Below, one piece after another: positions 7,464 through 14,619 of a stretch of 20,423 bases of DNA; positions within the stretch are counted from its first letter, which is position 1, and every line of letters starts with the position of its first letter. The stretch comes from Candidatus Segatella albertsiae (GTDB taxonomy: Bacteria > Bacteroidota > Bacteroidia > Bacteroidales > Bacteroidaceae). The stretch lies in contig DKCU01000107.1 in the NCBI GenBank assembly GCA_002451555.1, positions 1-20,423 on the forward strand. Direction: 5' to 3'. A program made the translations under genes and the position numbers. The notes beneath the pieces were generated by a model. It was not told where the DNA came from. It saw only the letters and a program-made list of their open reading frames with translations, and made no database searches.

Positions 7464-9032
7464 TCATTCTTCCTCTATCTTCCAATCACCAATGGTACGC
7501 TTTTGGCTATCATAATTAATACCCACTTTCACCAGCCGTTTGCCATCTGCGGAATAAGGAATGAGGTAACCTTTGTCATCTATCTGCCGCAAGGCCTCTT
7601 CTGCCGTCTTGTCGTACTTCAACTCCATCACATAGATGGTGTCTGGCATGTGGAGCACGGCATCAGCCCTGCCGATAGCACTGTCTTCCTCCACCAAGAT
7701 ATATGCGCCCATCAAGTTGAAGATGAGATAAAAGACCGTTTGGAAGTCCTTCTCATTCTTGTTGGCAAGGCGATTGGAGATGCTGGCGAGATATGCCTGC
7801 ATTTTCTGCAAAGCCCCATCCATGTTATTATCGTATAGTTGCTCCAAGAAGTCGAAGATGAAACTATTGTTATTCAATGATATAGGAGACAGATAGTTAG
7901 GAGCCAAAGACCTAATCATACCTACTCGCACCTCCTTGTTAGGATAATCCAACTGGTAGCTCTGCAAGATAGGGTTATACTTCTTGATGGTGAGATACCC
8001 ACTCTGGTAAAGCAATGGCAAAGCTGAGTCCATTTGTTCGGGAGAAACATCAAAGTCATCCACGCCTACAGACTTCTGCTCAATATCCATCACTCCCACA
8101 TGATGCTTCCGCAAGGTATTGATGATATACGATGGAGTACCAGAACTAAACCAATATGCAGCCACTTTCTTGCTTCTCAATGCTTTTACAAGGCTAAAGG
8201 GATTGAATATGTCTTCAGAATGTTCACTGAAATGGTAGCCGTCGTAATATGCCTTCAGCTCCAGAACCATTTCGTCAAACGTCTTGCCATTGGCCTTGGC
8301 AAGCAATTCCACATCAGTTTTCATCGCCGTCAAGAGTTCCGTCTTGCTGATACCGCAGATGGCGGAATATTGGTCGAACATACTGATGTTGTCCAAGTTG
8401 TTGATCTCACTAAAGATACTCAACTGCGAGAACTTGGTGATACCTGTGATGAAAGTAAACTCCAGCCAAGGGTCGAGATACTTCAATGGGCTATAAAAGC
8501 TTCTCATGACCAAACGCAAGGGTTTCAAACTCTCTTTCTCATGCACAACGTCCAACAGCGGAGCATCGTATTCATCTATCAATACCACCACCTTTTGACC
8601 AGTCTGCTCATAGGCACGCTTCACCAAAGACTGCAAGCGCTGATTAGGAGACACGGCAAGTTCGTCACGCCCATAAACTCGCTCATACCCAGCAAGCATA
8701 TAGCCCAATGCACCTTCCAGTTCCTTAGGAGTCAAGTTCTTGGCAGTACTCATGTCAAAGTGAAGGACAGGATGTTTTACCCATTCTTTCTCATATTCAC
8801 CAAGAGCCAAGCCCTCGAACAATTCTTTTCTACCCTCATAATATGCCTGGAGAGTTGACACAAAGAGAGACTTGCCGAATCGTCGCGGACGACTCAGAAA
8901 GACATATTGAGAGCCATTCTTTAAAAACTCCACTATATATTTTGTCTTATCGACATACATATAGCCACCCTCTCTAATCTTATCGAAAGTCTGTATTCCT
9001 ACAGGGTATTTTCTTATCTCTTCCATAGACAT
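7464..9032 (-). CDS. AAA-ATPase_like / PD-(D/E)XK family protein (PF09820-PF08011 type)
   Basis: A 522-residue protein with the classic opening VGIQTFDKIREGGYMYVDKT and SRPRRFGKS (residues 47-55), the altered P-loop of this family. Walker B is VVLIDEYD (149-156). The C-terminal domain has GRADAVL (Asp457) and MELK (Glu470, Lys472), the D-ExK pattern of a PD-(D/E)XK nuclease fold. The family is greatly expanded in gut Bacteroidota and its role is not established. The promoter at 9049-9080 would start transcription near 9042, only about 10 nt before the ATG at 9032 and 16 nt before the alternative ATG at 9026; the second start gives a more usual leader. All motifs look intact, in contrast with the remnant next door. 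Confidence 0.88.
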   Translation of the reverse strand: MSMEEIRKYPVGIQTFDKIREGGYMYVDKTKYIVEFLKNGSQYVFLSRPRRFGKSLFVSTLQAYYEGRKELFEGLALGEYEKEWVKHPVLHFDMSTAKNLTPKELEGALGYMLAGYERVYGRDELAVSPNQRLQSLVKRAYEQTGQKVVVLIDEYDAPLLDVVHEKESLKPLRLVMRSFYSPLKYLDPWLEFTFITGITKFSQLSIFSEINNLDNISMFDQYSAICGISKTELLTAMKTDVELLAKANGKTFDEMVLELKAYYDGYHFSEHSEDIFNPFSLVKALRSKKVAAYWFSSGTPSYIINTLRKHHVGVMDIEQKSVGVDDFDVSPEQMDSALPLLYQSGYLTIKKYNPILQSYQLDYPNKEVRVGMIRSLAPNYLSPISLNNNSFIFDFLEQLYDNNMDGALQKMQAYLASISNRLANKNEKDFQTVFYLIFNLMGAYILVEEDSAIGRADAVLHMPDTIYVMELKYDKTAEEALRQIDDKGYLIPYSADGKRLVKVGINYDSQKRTIGDWKIEEE

Positions 9033-9048
9033 ATTACTTTAATCGCTG

Positions 9049-9080
9049 CGAAATTACGAAAAAAAACTCATATCCACAAA
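9049..9080 (-). promoter_or_regulatory. Promoter for the AAA-ATPase_like gene
   Basis: Minus-strand TTTG (9080-9077), a 20-bp spacer and TAATTTCG (9056-9049). The -7 box deviates from TAnnTTTG at one base. The position, just in front of the ATGs at 9032 and 9026, supports it. Confidence 0.55.
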
Positions 9081-9122
9081 CTTTTATGGGCAAAAGAAAG
9101 AAAACCTATGCACATATCATGG

Positions 9123-9202
9123 AATATGAGCAAATATTCTATGGCAAAGCACCAAATAACCTATCAAAACAACACTTTTTAGCGAAAACATTTGCTCATA
9201 TT
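9123..9202. repeat. 13-bp inverted repeat overlapping the fabI -33 box
   Basis: AATATGAGCAAAT (9123-9135) and ATTTGCTCATATT (9190-9202) are perfect reverse complements separated by 54 bp. The right arm covers the TTTG (9191-9194) of the fabI promoter. A related CTCATAT segment followed by CACAAA lies at 9067-9080, over the -33 box of the divergent ATPase promoter. Confidence 0.6.
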
Positions 9203-9222
9203 GCACAAAATTCGTAATTTTG
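9191..9222 (+). promoter_or_regulatory. Bacteroidota-type promoter for fabI
   Basis: TTTG (9191-9194), a 20-bp spacer and TAATTTTG (9215-9222) match the consensus closely. Transcription would start near 9230, giving a leader of about 29 nt before the ATG at 9259. Confidence 0.8.
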
Positions 9223-9258
9223 CGCCGATTTTTTATAAACAAAAGTATTAAGATAACA

Positions 9259-10116
9259 ATGACTCACAATTTGTTAAAAGGCAAGCGTGGCATCATCTTC
9301 GGTGCCCTCAATGAGGAATCTATCGCTTGGAAGGTAGCCGTAAAGGCTGCTGAGGAAGGTGCGACCATCGCACTCAGTAACACAGCTATGGCCCTTCGCA
9401 TGGGTACTCTCGACAAACTCGCTGAACAAATCAACGCTCCTATCATCGCAGCGGATGCGACAAGCGTTGAAGACTTGGAAAAGGTATTCACTGAGGCTCA
9501 GGAGAAGCTCGGTGGCAAGATCGACTTCGTGCTCCACTCCGTAGCCATGAGTCCTAATGTACGCAAGCACCGTACATACGATGATCTCGATTACAATTTC
9601 TTGAACAAGACTTTGGATATTTCTGCCATCTCCTTCCACAAGATGTTGCAGGTAGCTAAGAAGTTGGACGCCATCAACGAGTGGGGTTCTGTAGTAGCCC
9701 TCACCTACGTGGCTTCACAGCGTACCTTCTTCGGTTACAACGATATGGCTGACGCCAAGAGCATGTTGGAAAGCATCGCCCGCAGCTTCGGTTACATCTA
9801 TGGTCGTGAGAAGCACGTCCGCATCAACACCATCTCCCAGAGTCCTACCGCCACTACAGCAGGCAAGGGTATCAAGGACATCGAGAACATGATGGACTTC
9901 GCCGACAAGATGTCTCCACTCGGAAACGCCGTGGCTGAGGATTGCGCCAACTACTGTGTGATGATGTTCTCTGACTTCACTCGCAAGGTGACCATGCAGA
10001 ACCTCTTCCACGATGGTGGTTTCTCATCTATGGGTATGAGTCTCCGCGCCATGAACCAGTACTCCAAGTCCATGGAGCCTTACGAGGACGAGAACGGAAA
10101 GGTTATCTACGGATAA
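9259..10116 (+). CDS. fabI: Enoyl-[acyl-carrier-protein] reductase (NADH), FabI
   Basis: A 285-residue SDR-fold enzyme that reduces enoyl-ACP in the last step of each fatty-acid elongation cycle, in the cytoplasm. The nucleotide-binding start GIIFGALNEESIAWK has the Ser-Ile-Ala of FabI. The catalytic pair is Tyr150 (in LTYVAS) and Tyr160-x6-Lys167 (YNDMADAK), the FabI arrangement. SPTATTAGKGI matches the family's substrate-loop region. The ATG at 9259 is chosen because it starts the conserved LLKGKRGIIFG segment and lies downstream of the promoter; the open frame before it begins inside the promoter. It is likely essential. gtrA follows 61 bp downstream without a visible promoter and may share its transcript. 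Confidence 0.95.
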   Translation: MTHNLLKGKRGIIFGALNEESIAWKVAVKAAEEGATIALSNTAMALRMGTLDKLAEQINAPIIAADATSVEDLEKVFTEAQEKLGGKIDFVLHSVAMSPNVRKHRTYDDLDYNFLNKTLDISAISFHKMLQVAKKLDAINEWGSVVALTYVASQRTFFGYNDMADAKSMLESIARSFGYIYGREKHVRINTISQSPTATTAGKGIKDIENMMDFADKMSPLGNAVAEDCANYCVMMFSDFTRKVTMQNLFHDGGFSSMGMSLRAMNQYSKSMEPYEDENGKVIYG

Positions 10117-10177
10117 TCTTATCGTGCATTGATGTTCAAACATAAATATCCAAGACTCATTACACATTATTATATAT

Positions 10178-10621
10178 ATGAGTATCAAGGAAAAATATAA
10201 CCAGATAGACCTCGCCAAGCGTCAGAAACTTGGCGAGGTCATCCGTTTTGCGATAGTGGGTGGTATCGCCACCGTCCTGCAATACGTCATCTATCTTGCC
10301 GCCATGCCTATCCTGGCAGCACTTATCCCATCGCTGCAAGGTAGCGACCATACCTTGGCGACCATCGCCAACACCTTGGCATACATTCTCAGTTTCATCT
10401 TCAACTTCATCGCCAGCACTCGCTACACCTTCAAGGTGAAAGCCAACGCCAAGCGTGGAGCAGGATTCACTTTCTCGCATATCGTCAACTACAGCATGCA
10501 GACGCTCTTCCTCAACCTTTTCGTGGGTTTGGGACTGGCCAAGCAACTGGCGATGATTCCCACGCTCTGCATCTGCATCCCCGTCAACTTCCTTCTCGTA
10601 AGGTTCTTCCTGAAGAAGTGA
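10178..10621 (+). CDS. GtrA-family membrane protein (polyprenyl-linked sugar flippase type)
   Basis: A 147-residue protein with four predicted membrane segments: RFAIVGGIATVLQYVIYLA, NTLAYILSFIFNFIAS, HIVNYSMQTLFLNLFVGLG and MIPTLCICIPVNFLLVRFF. The FAIVGG start and the SF.FNF...YTF pattern are typical of GtrA (PF04138). Family members are thought to move undecaprenyl-phosphate-linked sugars across the inner membrane for glycan decoration. The ATG at 10178 directly precedes a charged N-terminus. It lies between fabI and a polytopic protein that could use the flipped donor. No GtrB-type glycosyltransferase with C-terminal membrane helices is in the window, so the donor maker is missing or encoded elsewhere. 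Codons 11-21 form a perfect hairpin (10208-10240). Confidence 0.88.
   Translation: MSIKEKYNQIDLAKRQKLGEVIRFAIVGGIATVLQYVIYLAAMPILAALIPSLQGSDHTLATIANTLAYILSFIFNFIASTRYTFKVKANAKRGAGFTFSHIVNYSMQTLFLNLFVGLGLAKQLAMIPTLCICIPVNFLLVRFFLKK
10208..10240 (+). repeat. Perfect inverted repeat inside the start of the gtrA-like gene
   Basis: GACCTCGCCAAG (10208-10219), a 9-base loop and CTTGGCGAGGTC (10229-10240). The strong 12-bp stem begins 30 bases after the start codon and falls within codons 11-21. No T-run follows, so it is not a standard terminator. Confidence 0.75.
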
Positions 10622-10669
10622 AGAAGTGAAGAGTGAAGAATGAAGAGTGAAGAGTGAAGAGTGAAGAAT
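10612..10669 (+). repeat. Purine-rich 7/8-bp tandem array across the gtrA-like stop codon
   Basis: Two octamers GAAGAAGT are followed by five heptamers of the GAAGAGT/GAAGAAT type and a last partial unit. The first unit supplies the last two Lys codons and the TGA stop (10619-10621). The array fills half of the 90-bp gap before the next gene. Copy number could vary by slippage without changing either protein. Confidence 0.75.
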
Positions 10670-10711
10670 TCAATACACAACATTTGGTCAACAAGCCAAC
10701 TGAACTTATAC

Positions 10712-12151
10712 ATGAAAAAGGTATTCGATATTTTTAAGATCAAGAAAGAGGAAAGAACGTCGGCAGCAATAGCTCTGATTGTAGCTATATTGCTCAACGC
10801 ACTGACCATCATCAAATACAACGCACAGTTCTCGCAATTATCCGAGAACTACCACAAACTATTTGTCAAGACTTTCCATGTGGCAGGGTTCGACCCCTTG
10901 ACATACGCCGCTGTTTCCCAATGGGACACGGAGTACAATGTATATCGGCATCCCTTGTTGGCTTTCTTCATGTACATCCCCAATCAGGTAAACCAAGCAT
11001 GGATGATGCTCATGGGGTGCAACGGTGTGCAATATATCGTAGGAGCCCTCTTGGTGTTCTGCGCCTTCTACTCTTTTATTTTTCTATATCGCATATTCAG
11101 AGAGGTCATCGGCATAGAGCGATTCGACGCCAACCTTCTCTCTGCCTTCTATTTTTCCTTCGCATACATCATGGTATCGGCGATGGTGCCCGACCATTTC
11201 ATCATATCCATGATGATTCTGCTCTGTACCCTCTACATTACGGGTATCTGCATAAAAAAGGGAAGGAAGCTGACCACATGGCAAACCATCCTGCTCTTCA
11301 CCTTCACCGCAGGCGTATCGCTCAACAATGGCTTGAAGACTTATCTTGCCGCCCTCTTCACCAATGGCAAGAGATTCTTCCTTCCCAAGTATCTGCTTTT
11401 GGGAGTCATCCTTCCATCCGCTCTCATCTGGGGATTCGCCCGATGGGAATACCGCACCTATGTATGGCCGAAGGAAATGGCCCGACATGAGGCTAAGATG
11501 AAAAAAGACAAGGCTGCCAAGGACAAGATTTACCAGCAATGCAGGGACACAGCCAAGGTGAAAGACTCCGCTTCCATTGCCATCGCCGTCAAGCAAATCG
11601 TCAAGAAGAAGGCACACGATAAGTATGTTCGTGACCACAAGCAGATATGGAACAAGAACACAGGAAAGCCTATCGCCAATGGAGAGTTCAGCCGTTGGAC
11701 GGATATCTCCACCTCTCGCTCCCAGACGTTGGTGGAAAACTTCTTCGGAGAAGCCATCATGCTCCACAAGCAGCACCTTTTGGGCGATGTGCTCAGAGAC
11801 CGTCCTGTCATCGTGAAGTATGAGTCGCCTGTCAACTACGTGGTCGAGGGAATCATCGTACTGTTATTCATTTTGGGCATCATTGCTGGCTGGAGATCAC
11901 GTTTTCTCTGGCTCACCCTGATGTTCTTCCTCTTCGATTTCGCCTTGCACATAGGTCTCGGCTTCGGCATCAACGAGGTATATATCATGACGGCACATTA
12001 TATGTATGCCATACCGATTGCCATCGCCTTCCTTGCCACCAGACTCAAAAAGCCAAAGGCGATTTGGATATTCAGAGGATTGGTGCTGGTCATCACCGCT
12101 TACCTTTGGATGAGCAACAGCTATCTATTATGGGGATACATGCTGGGATAA
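10712..12151 (+). CDS. Polytopic membrane protein, possible GT-C-like transferase (paralog 1)
   Basis: A 479-residue protein with about ten hydrophobic segments and a long Lys-rich hydrophilic loop (about 250-370). The start at 10712 (MKKVFDIFKIKKEER) is chosen over an in-frame GTG at 10661, since it aligns with the paralog at 13229 and the GTG lies in the tandem repeat. Shared blocks with the paralog are GFDPLTY (59-65), YRHPLL (78-83), the region 199-236 with 28 of 38 residues identical, SRSQTLVENFFGEA (335-348) and NEVYIMTAH (421-429). It may be the Bacteroidota family annotated as DUF6080 (from memory, not checked). The acidic and Arg-His motifs in the first loop, and GtrA just upstream, fit a GT-C enzyme using a lipid-linked sugar, but this is inference. 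Confidence 0.7.
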   Translation: MKKVFDIFKIKKEERTSAAIALIVAILLNALTIIKYNAQFSQLSENYHKLFVKTFHVAGFDPLTYAAVSQWDTEYNVYRHPLLAFFMYIPNQVNQAWMMLMGCNGVQYIVGALLVFCAFYSFIFLYRIFREVIGIERFDANLLSAFYFSFAYIMVSAMVPDHFIISMMILLCTLYITGICIKKGRKLTTWQTILLFTFTAGVSLNNGLKTYLAALFTNGKRFFLPKYLLLGVILPSALIWGFARWEYRTYVWPKEMARHEAKMKKDKAAKDKIYQQCRDTAKVKDSASIAIAVKQIVKKKAHDKYVRDHKQIWNKNTGKPIANGEFSRWTDISTSRSQTLVENFFGEAIMLHKQHLLGDVLRDRPVIVKYESPVNYVVEGIIVLLFILGIIAGWRSRFLWLTLMFFLFDFALHIGLGFGINEVYIMTAHYMYAIPIAIAFLATRLKKPKAIWIFRGLVLVITAYLWMSNSYLLWGYMLG

Positions 12152-13003
12152 AGAAAGAATGATTTCTCTATCTCGCAAGTCAAACTTACGGGCGAAGAGC
12201 CTATCGGAGCGCAACAGTTCATCCTTGTCTGCCATCGTCCAAACATACGGATTGCCACGTTTCCAATCTATCAAGCGCATACAACCCTCATATTCGTCCG
12301 TCTCTGAATACAAGGCACTACGCAACTTCGGATTGTTCCACACCAACGTCTGCAAGAAGAACTCATCGGGGCAGAAGGTATAGTTGAATCTTTTCATGAC
12401 GAAATCCTTCTTACTAACAACATACTCCACGCAGTCCTGGGTGATGCTCACCCAATTGGCACCCTTGGCAAATTCCATGTTAGGGCGATGAACTACAGTA
12501 CCCAACAAGACAGCCAAATACTTGTTAAGTCGTTTTATGATGGCGTTCCAAAGTCCAAACCTTGTTCTCGTGTAACGAGTCAACAGCCAATAACGCATCA
12601 TCTTGCGTCGGCAGTCCCACTCAAACTCCTCGCCATGGTTGATGCCCACGAACTCCTTACCTTGATGCACATCGAAGAAATGATGGATGAAGTCTTGCGA
12701 CTTAATAGGCAAGTCATGTCCACTCAAGACATGATAGTAGGCATAAGGACCATGGCGCAAAGCCTCCTCCATCAAAGCATATTCCGCCTTGATTTGGCTG
12801 AGGTCACCCCAACGTACATCCACTCTGTTTTCCAAGACAAAAAGACAAGCCTTGGTCATTTGCAAAGGATGCCCATCCAACATATCCGACTTCTTGTCGA
12901 TATGCAGGAAGATGTCATTTCGCTCATCATCCAACATGGAGAGCAAGACCTCCAAGAGTTCGAGGCTGTCATGAGCCATTATCAAAAAAGCATGTTTCAT
13001 CAT
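12128..13003 (-). CDS. Core-2/I-branching (GT14-like) glycosyltransferase
   Basis: A 291-residue soluble glycosyltransferase resembling the family of beta-1,6-N-acetylglucosaminyltransferases (PF02485). Visible motifs are the start KHAFLIMAHD, HIDKKSD (34-40), VRWGDLSQIKAEYALMEEAL (from 63), LSGHDLPIKS (93-102), KGANWVSITQD and CPDEFFLQTL, all in the usual order. It probably adds a sugar, perhaps GlcNAc or xylose, to a surface glycan. The start could be either of two adjacent ATGs (13003 or 13000). Its 3' end overlaps the convergent gene at 10712-12151 by 24 bp, and it is divergent from the second polytopic paralog. The exact sugar is unknown. Confidence 0.85.
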   Translation of the reverse strand: MMKHAFLIMAHDSLELLEVLLSMLDDERNDIFLHIDKKSDMLDGHPLQMTKACLFVLENRVDVRWGDLSQIKAEYALMEEALRHGPYAYYHVLSGHDLPIKSQDFIHHFFDVHQGKEFVGINHGEEFEWDCRRKMMRYWLLTRYTRTRFGLWNAIIKRLNKYLAVLLGTVVHRPNMEFAKGANWVSITQDCVEYVVSKKDFVMKRFNYTFCPDEFFLQTLVWNNPKLRSALYSETDEYEGCMRLIDWKRGNPYVWTMADKDELLRSDRLFARKFDLRDREIILSLSQHVSP

Positions 13004-13070
13004 ATTCCGTGTTAGTCAATAATACTTGTCCGCCGATCCAAGAAACAGTCCTTACGACAGATTGCTACCA

Positions 13071-13106
13071 CAAAGATACACCAATTCCGAGATAACACCA
13101 AGCAAA
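13071..13106 (-). promoter_or_regulatory. Possible promoter for the GT14-like gene
   Basis: Minus-strand TATCTTTG (13078-13071) fits TAnnTTTG, but the nearest TTTG (13106-13103) is 24 bp away, longer than usual. A start near 13064 would give a leader of about 60 nt. Confidence 0.35.
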
Positions 13107-13149
13107 ACCCCTTTTTTCTTATCAAAAGACATAAAATAGGACGTATCAT

Positions 13150-13180
13150 TTTGAATATTCAGAAAAAACGAGTACTTTTG
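13150..13180 (+). promoter_or_regulatory. Promoter for the second polytopic membrane protein
   Basis: TTTG (13150-13153), a 19-bp spacer and TACTTTTG (13173-13180), with a start near 13188 and a leader of about 40 nt before the ATG at 13229. It probably also drives the GT2 gene downstream. Confidence 0.7.
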
Positions 13181-13228
13181 CAACGATAAAGCAAAAGCAT
13201 CGCAATCAAGTACAGATAAACAGACCAT

Positions 13229-14569
13229 ATGAACAATATCTTTAAGATAAAAAAGGAAGAGAGGCTCTTCGCCATCATCGCCCTCCTGCTCATCATCGCC
13301 TTCAATGTGCTGATGGTGACCTATCACTATGCAGATTTCAGCAAGAATGGAAACGTGGGGTATTGGACGATATTCACCAAGAATTTCCAAGTCTCCGGGT
13401 TCGACCCATACACCTACCTCACCCTCTCCAAGTGGAAGGTGTATTATACGGAGTATCGCCATCCGCTGCTTCCCTTCTTCCTCTATCCGCTATCTCTGCT
13501 CAATGGGTGGCTGATGGACCTGACCTCCACCAACTGCGCCACTATCATCGTCGCAGTACTGATGACGTTCTTCGCTCTCTACTCCACCTTGTTTTTCCGT
13601 AGGATATTCAGGGAAGTCATGCAGTTGAAGGCAAGTGACAGCAATCTGCTCACAGGTCTTCTTTTCTCCTTTGCCTACGTATTGCTCGCCACATTTGTAG
13701 ATGACCACTTCGGCATGTCGCTCTTCTTCCTGTCGATGACACTGTACATCGCAGGCAAGCAACAAGCCAAGGGCATCGGCATGCCTTGGTGGCAAACAGC
13801 CATCTTGTTCATCTTTACGGCAGGCATCACCCTCAGCAATGGAGCCAAGACATTCCTCGCCGCCCTCTTCACCAACGGCAAGCGACTCTTCCGCCCCAAA
13901 TATCTGGCATTGGGCATCATCCTCCCTACCCTTCTCATCGGTGCGGCAGGCATTTACCAAAACCATGCGTTCATCATCCCGAACCGTTTGGAAGGCCTTC
14001 GCATTGTACAAAAGAAGGCTGCCAAGGACAGTACTTTCAGAGCCAAGATGGAACAGAAGAAGGCACACGACAAGGAAATTGCGGGCAAGAACATACAAAA
14101 GAAAGGCATGCTCTCCTGGGCAGATATGTCCATCTCCCGCTCCCAGTCTTTGGTGGAGAATGTCTTCGGCGAATCCATCCTTTTGCACAAGGAGCATCTG
14201 CTGGAAGACATTCACAGCCATCGTCCCATCTTCGTCAAATACCAGACTCCTATACCTTATATCATAGAGGGAATCTTGGTCATCTTGCTCGCCTTTGGAT
14301 TATGGACAGGCAGGAAGTCGCCCTTCCTATGGCTAGTGAGCGCATGGGTGGCATGCGATTTCTTCATCCACATCGTGATGGGATTCGGACTGAACGAAGT
14401 CTATATCATGGCGGCGCATTGGGCTTTCATCATCCCTATTGCCATCGGATATATCCTCAAGCAAGGAAACGGCAGATATGGCAGATACTTGCGCCCCATA
14501 CTCGGCGTCATCGCCATATTCCTGTTCTTCTACAACAGCACTTTGATATTCGATTATCTCACCAGATAA
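13229..14569 (+). CDS. Polytopic membrane protein, possible GT-C-like transferase (paralog 2)
   Basis: A 446-residue paralog of the protein at 10712-12151, with the same N-terminus (NIFKIKKEER against DIFKIKKEER) and the shared blocks GFDPYTY (57-63), YRHPLL (76-81), NGAKTFLAALFTNGKR (204-219), SRSQSLVENVFGES (303-316) and NEVYIMAAH (389-397). The main difference is the Lys-rich hydrophilic loop, about 35 residues shorter here (about 250-340). About ten membrane segments are predicted. A role in transferring sugars from lipid carriers at the outer face of the inner membrane is plausible but unproven. The GT2 gene follows 50 bp downstream with no promoter between them, which suggests an operon. 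Confidence 0.7.
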   Translation: MNNIFKIKKEERLFAIIALLLIIAFNVLMVTYHYADFSKNGNVGYWTIFTKNFQVSGFDPYTYLTLSKWKVYYTEYRHPLLPFFLYPLSLLNGWLMDLTSTNCATIIVAVLMTFFALYSTLFFRRIFREVMQLKASDSNLLTGLLFSFAYVLLATFVDDHFGMSLFFLSMTLYIAGKQQAKGIGMPWWQTAILFIFTAGITLSNGAKTFLAALFTNGKRLFRPKYLALGIILPTLLIGAAGIYQNHAFIIPNRLEGLRIVQKKAAKDSTFRAKMEQKKAHDKEIAGKNIQKKGMLSWADMSISRSQSLVENVFGESILLHKEHLLEDIHSHRPIFVKYQTPIPYIIEGILVILLAFGLWTGRKSPFLWLVSAWVACDFFIHIVMGFGLNEVYIMAAHWAFIIPIAIGYILKQGNGRYGRYLRPILGVIAIFLFFYNSTLIFDYLTR

Positions 14570-14619
14570 ACAAGCAGAAGGATTTGTAAGCTTAACATAT
14601 ATAACTGTAATACAACAAG

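Noticed and set aside
8034..8858. Long open frame opposite the AAA-ATPase_like gene
   Set aside because: It is antisense to a gene with clear family motifs, lacks any recognisable domain, promoter or start signal, and reads as a shadow of biased codons.
10661..10711. GTG start 17 codons upstream for the first polytopic protein
   Set aside because: The extra residues are coded partly by the tandem repeat, are absent from the paralog, and the ATG at 10712 aligns with the paralog start.
13786..14589. Long alternative frame inside the second polytopic membrane protein gene
   Set aside because: The translation is rich in His, Arg, Pro and Gln with no membrane segments or motifs, while the main frame matches its paralog block by block.
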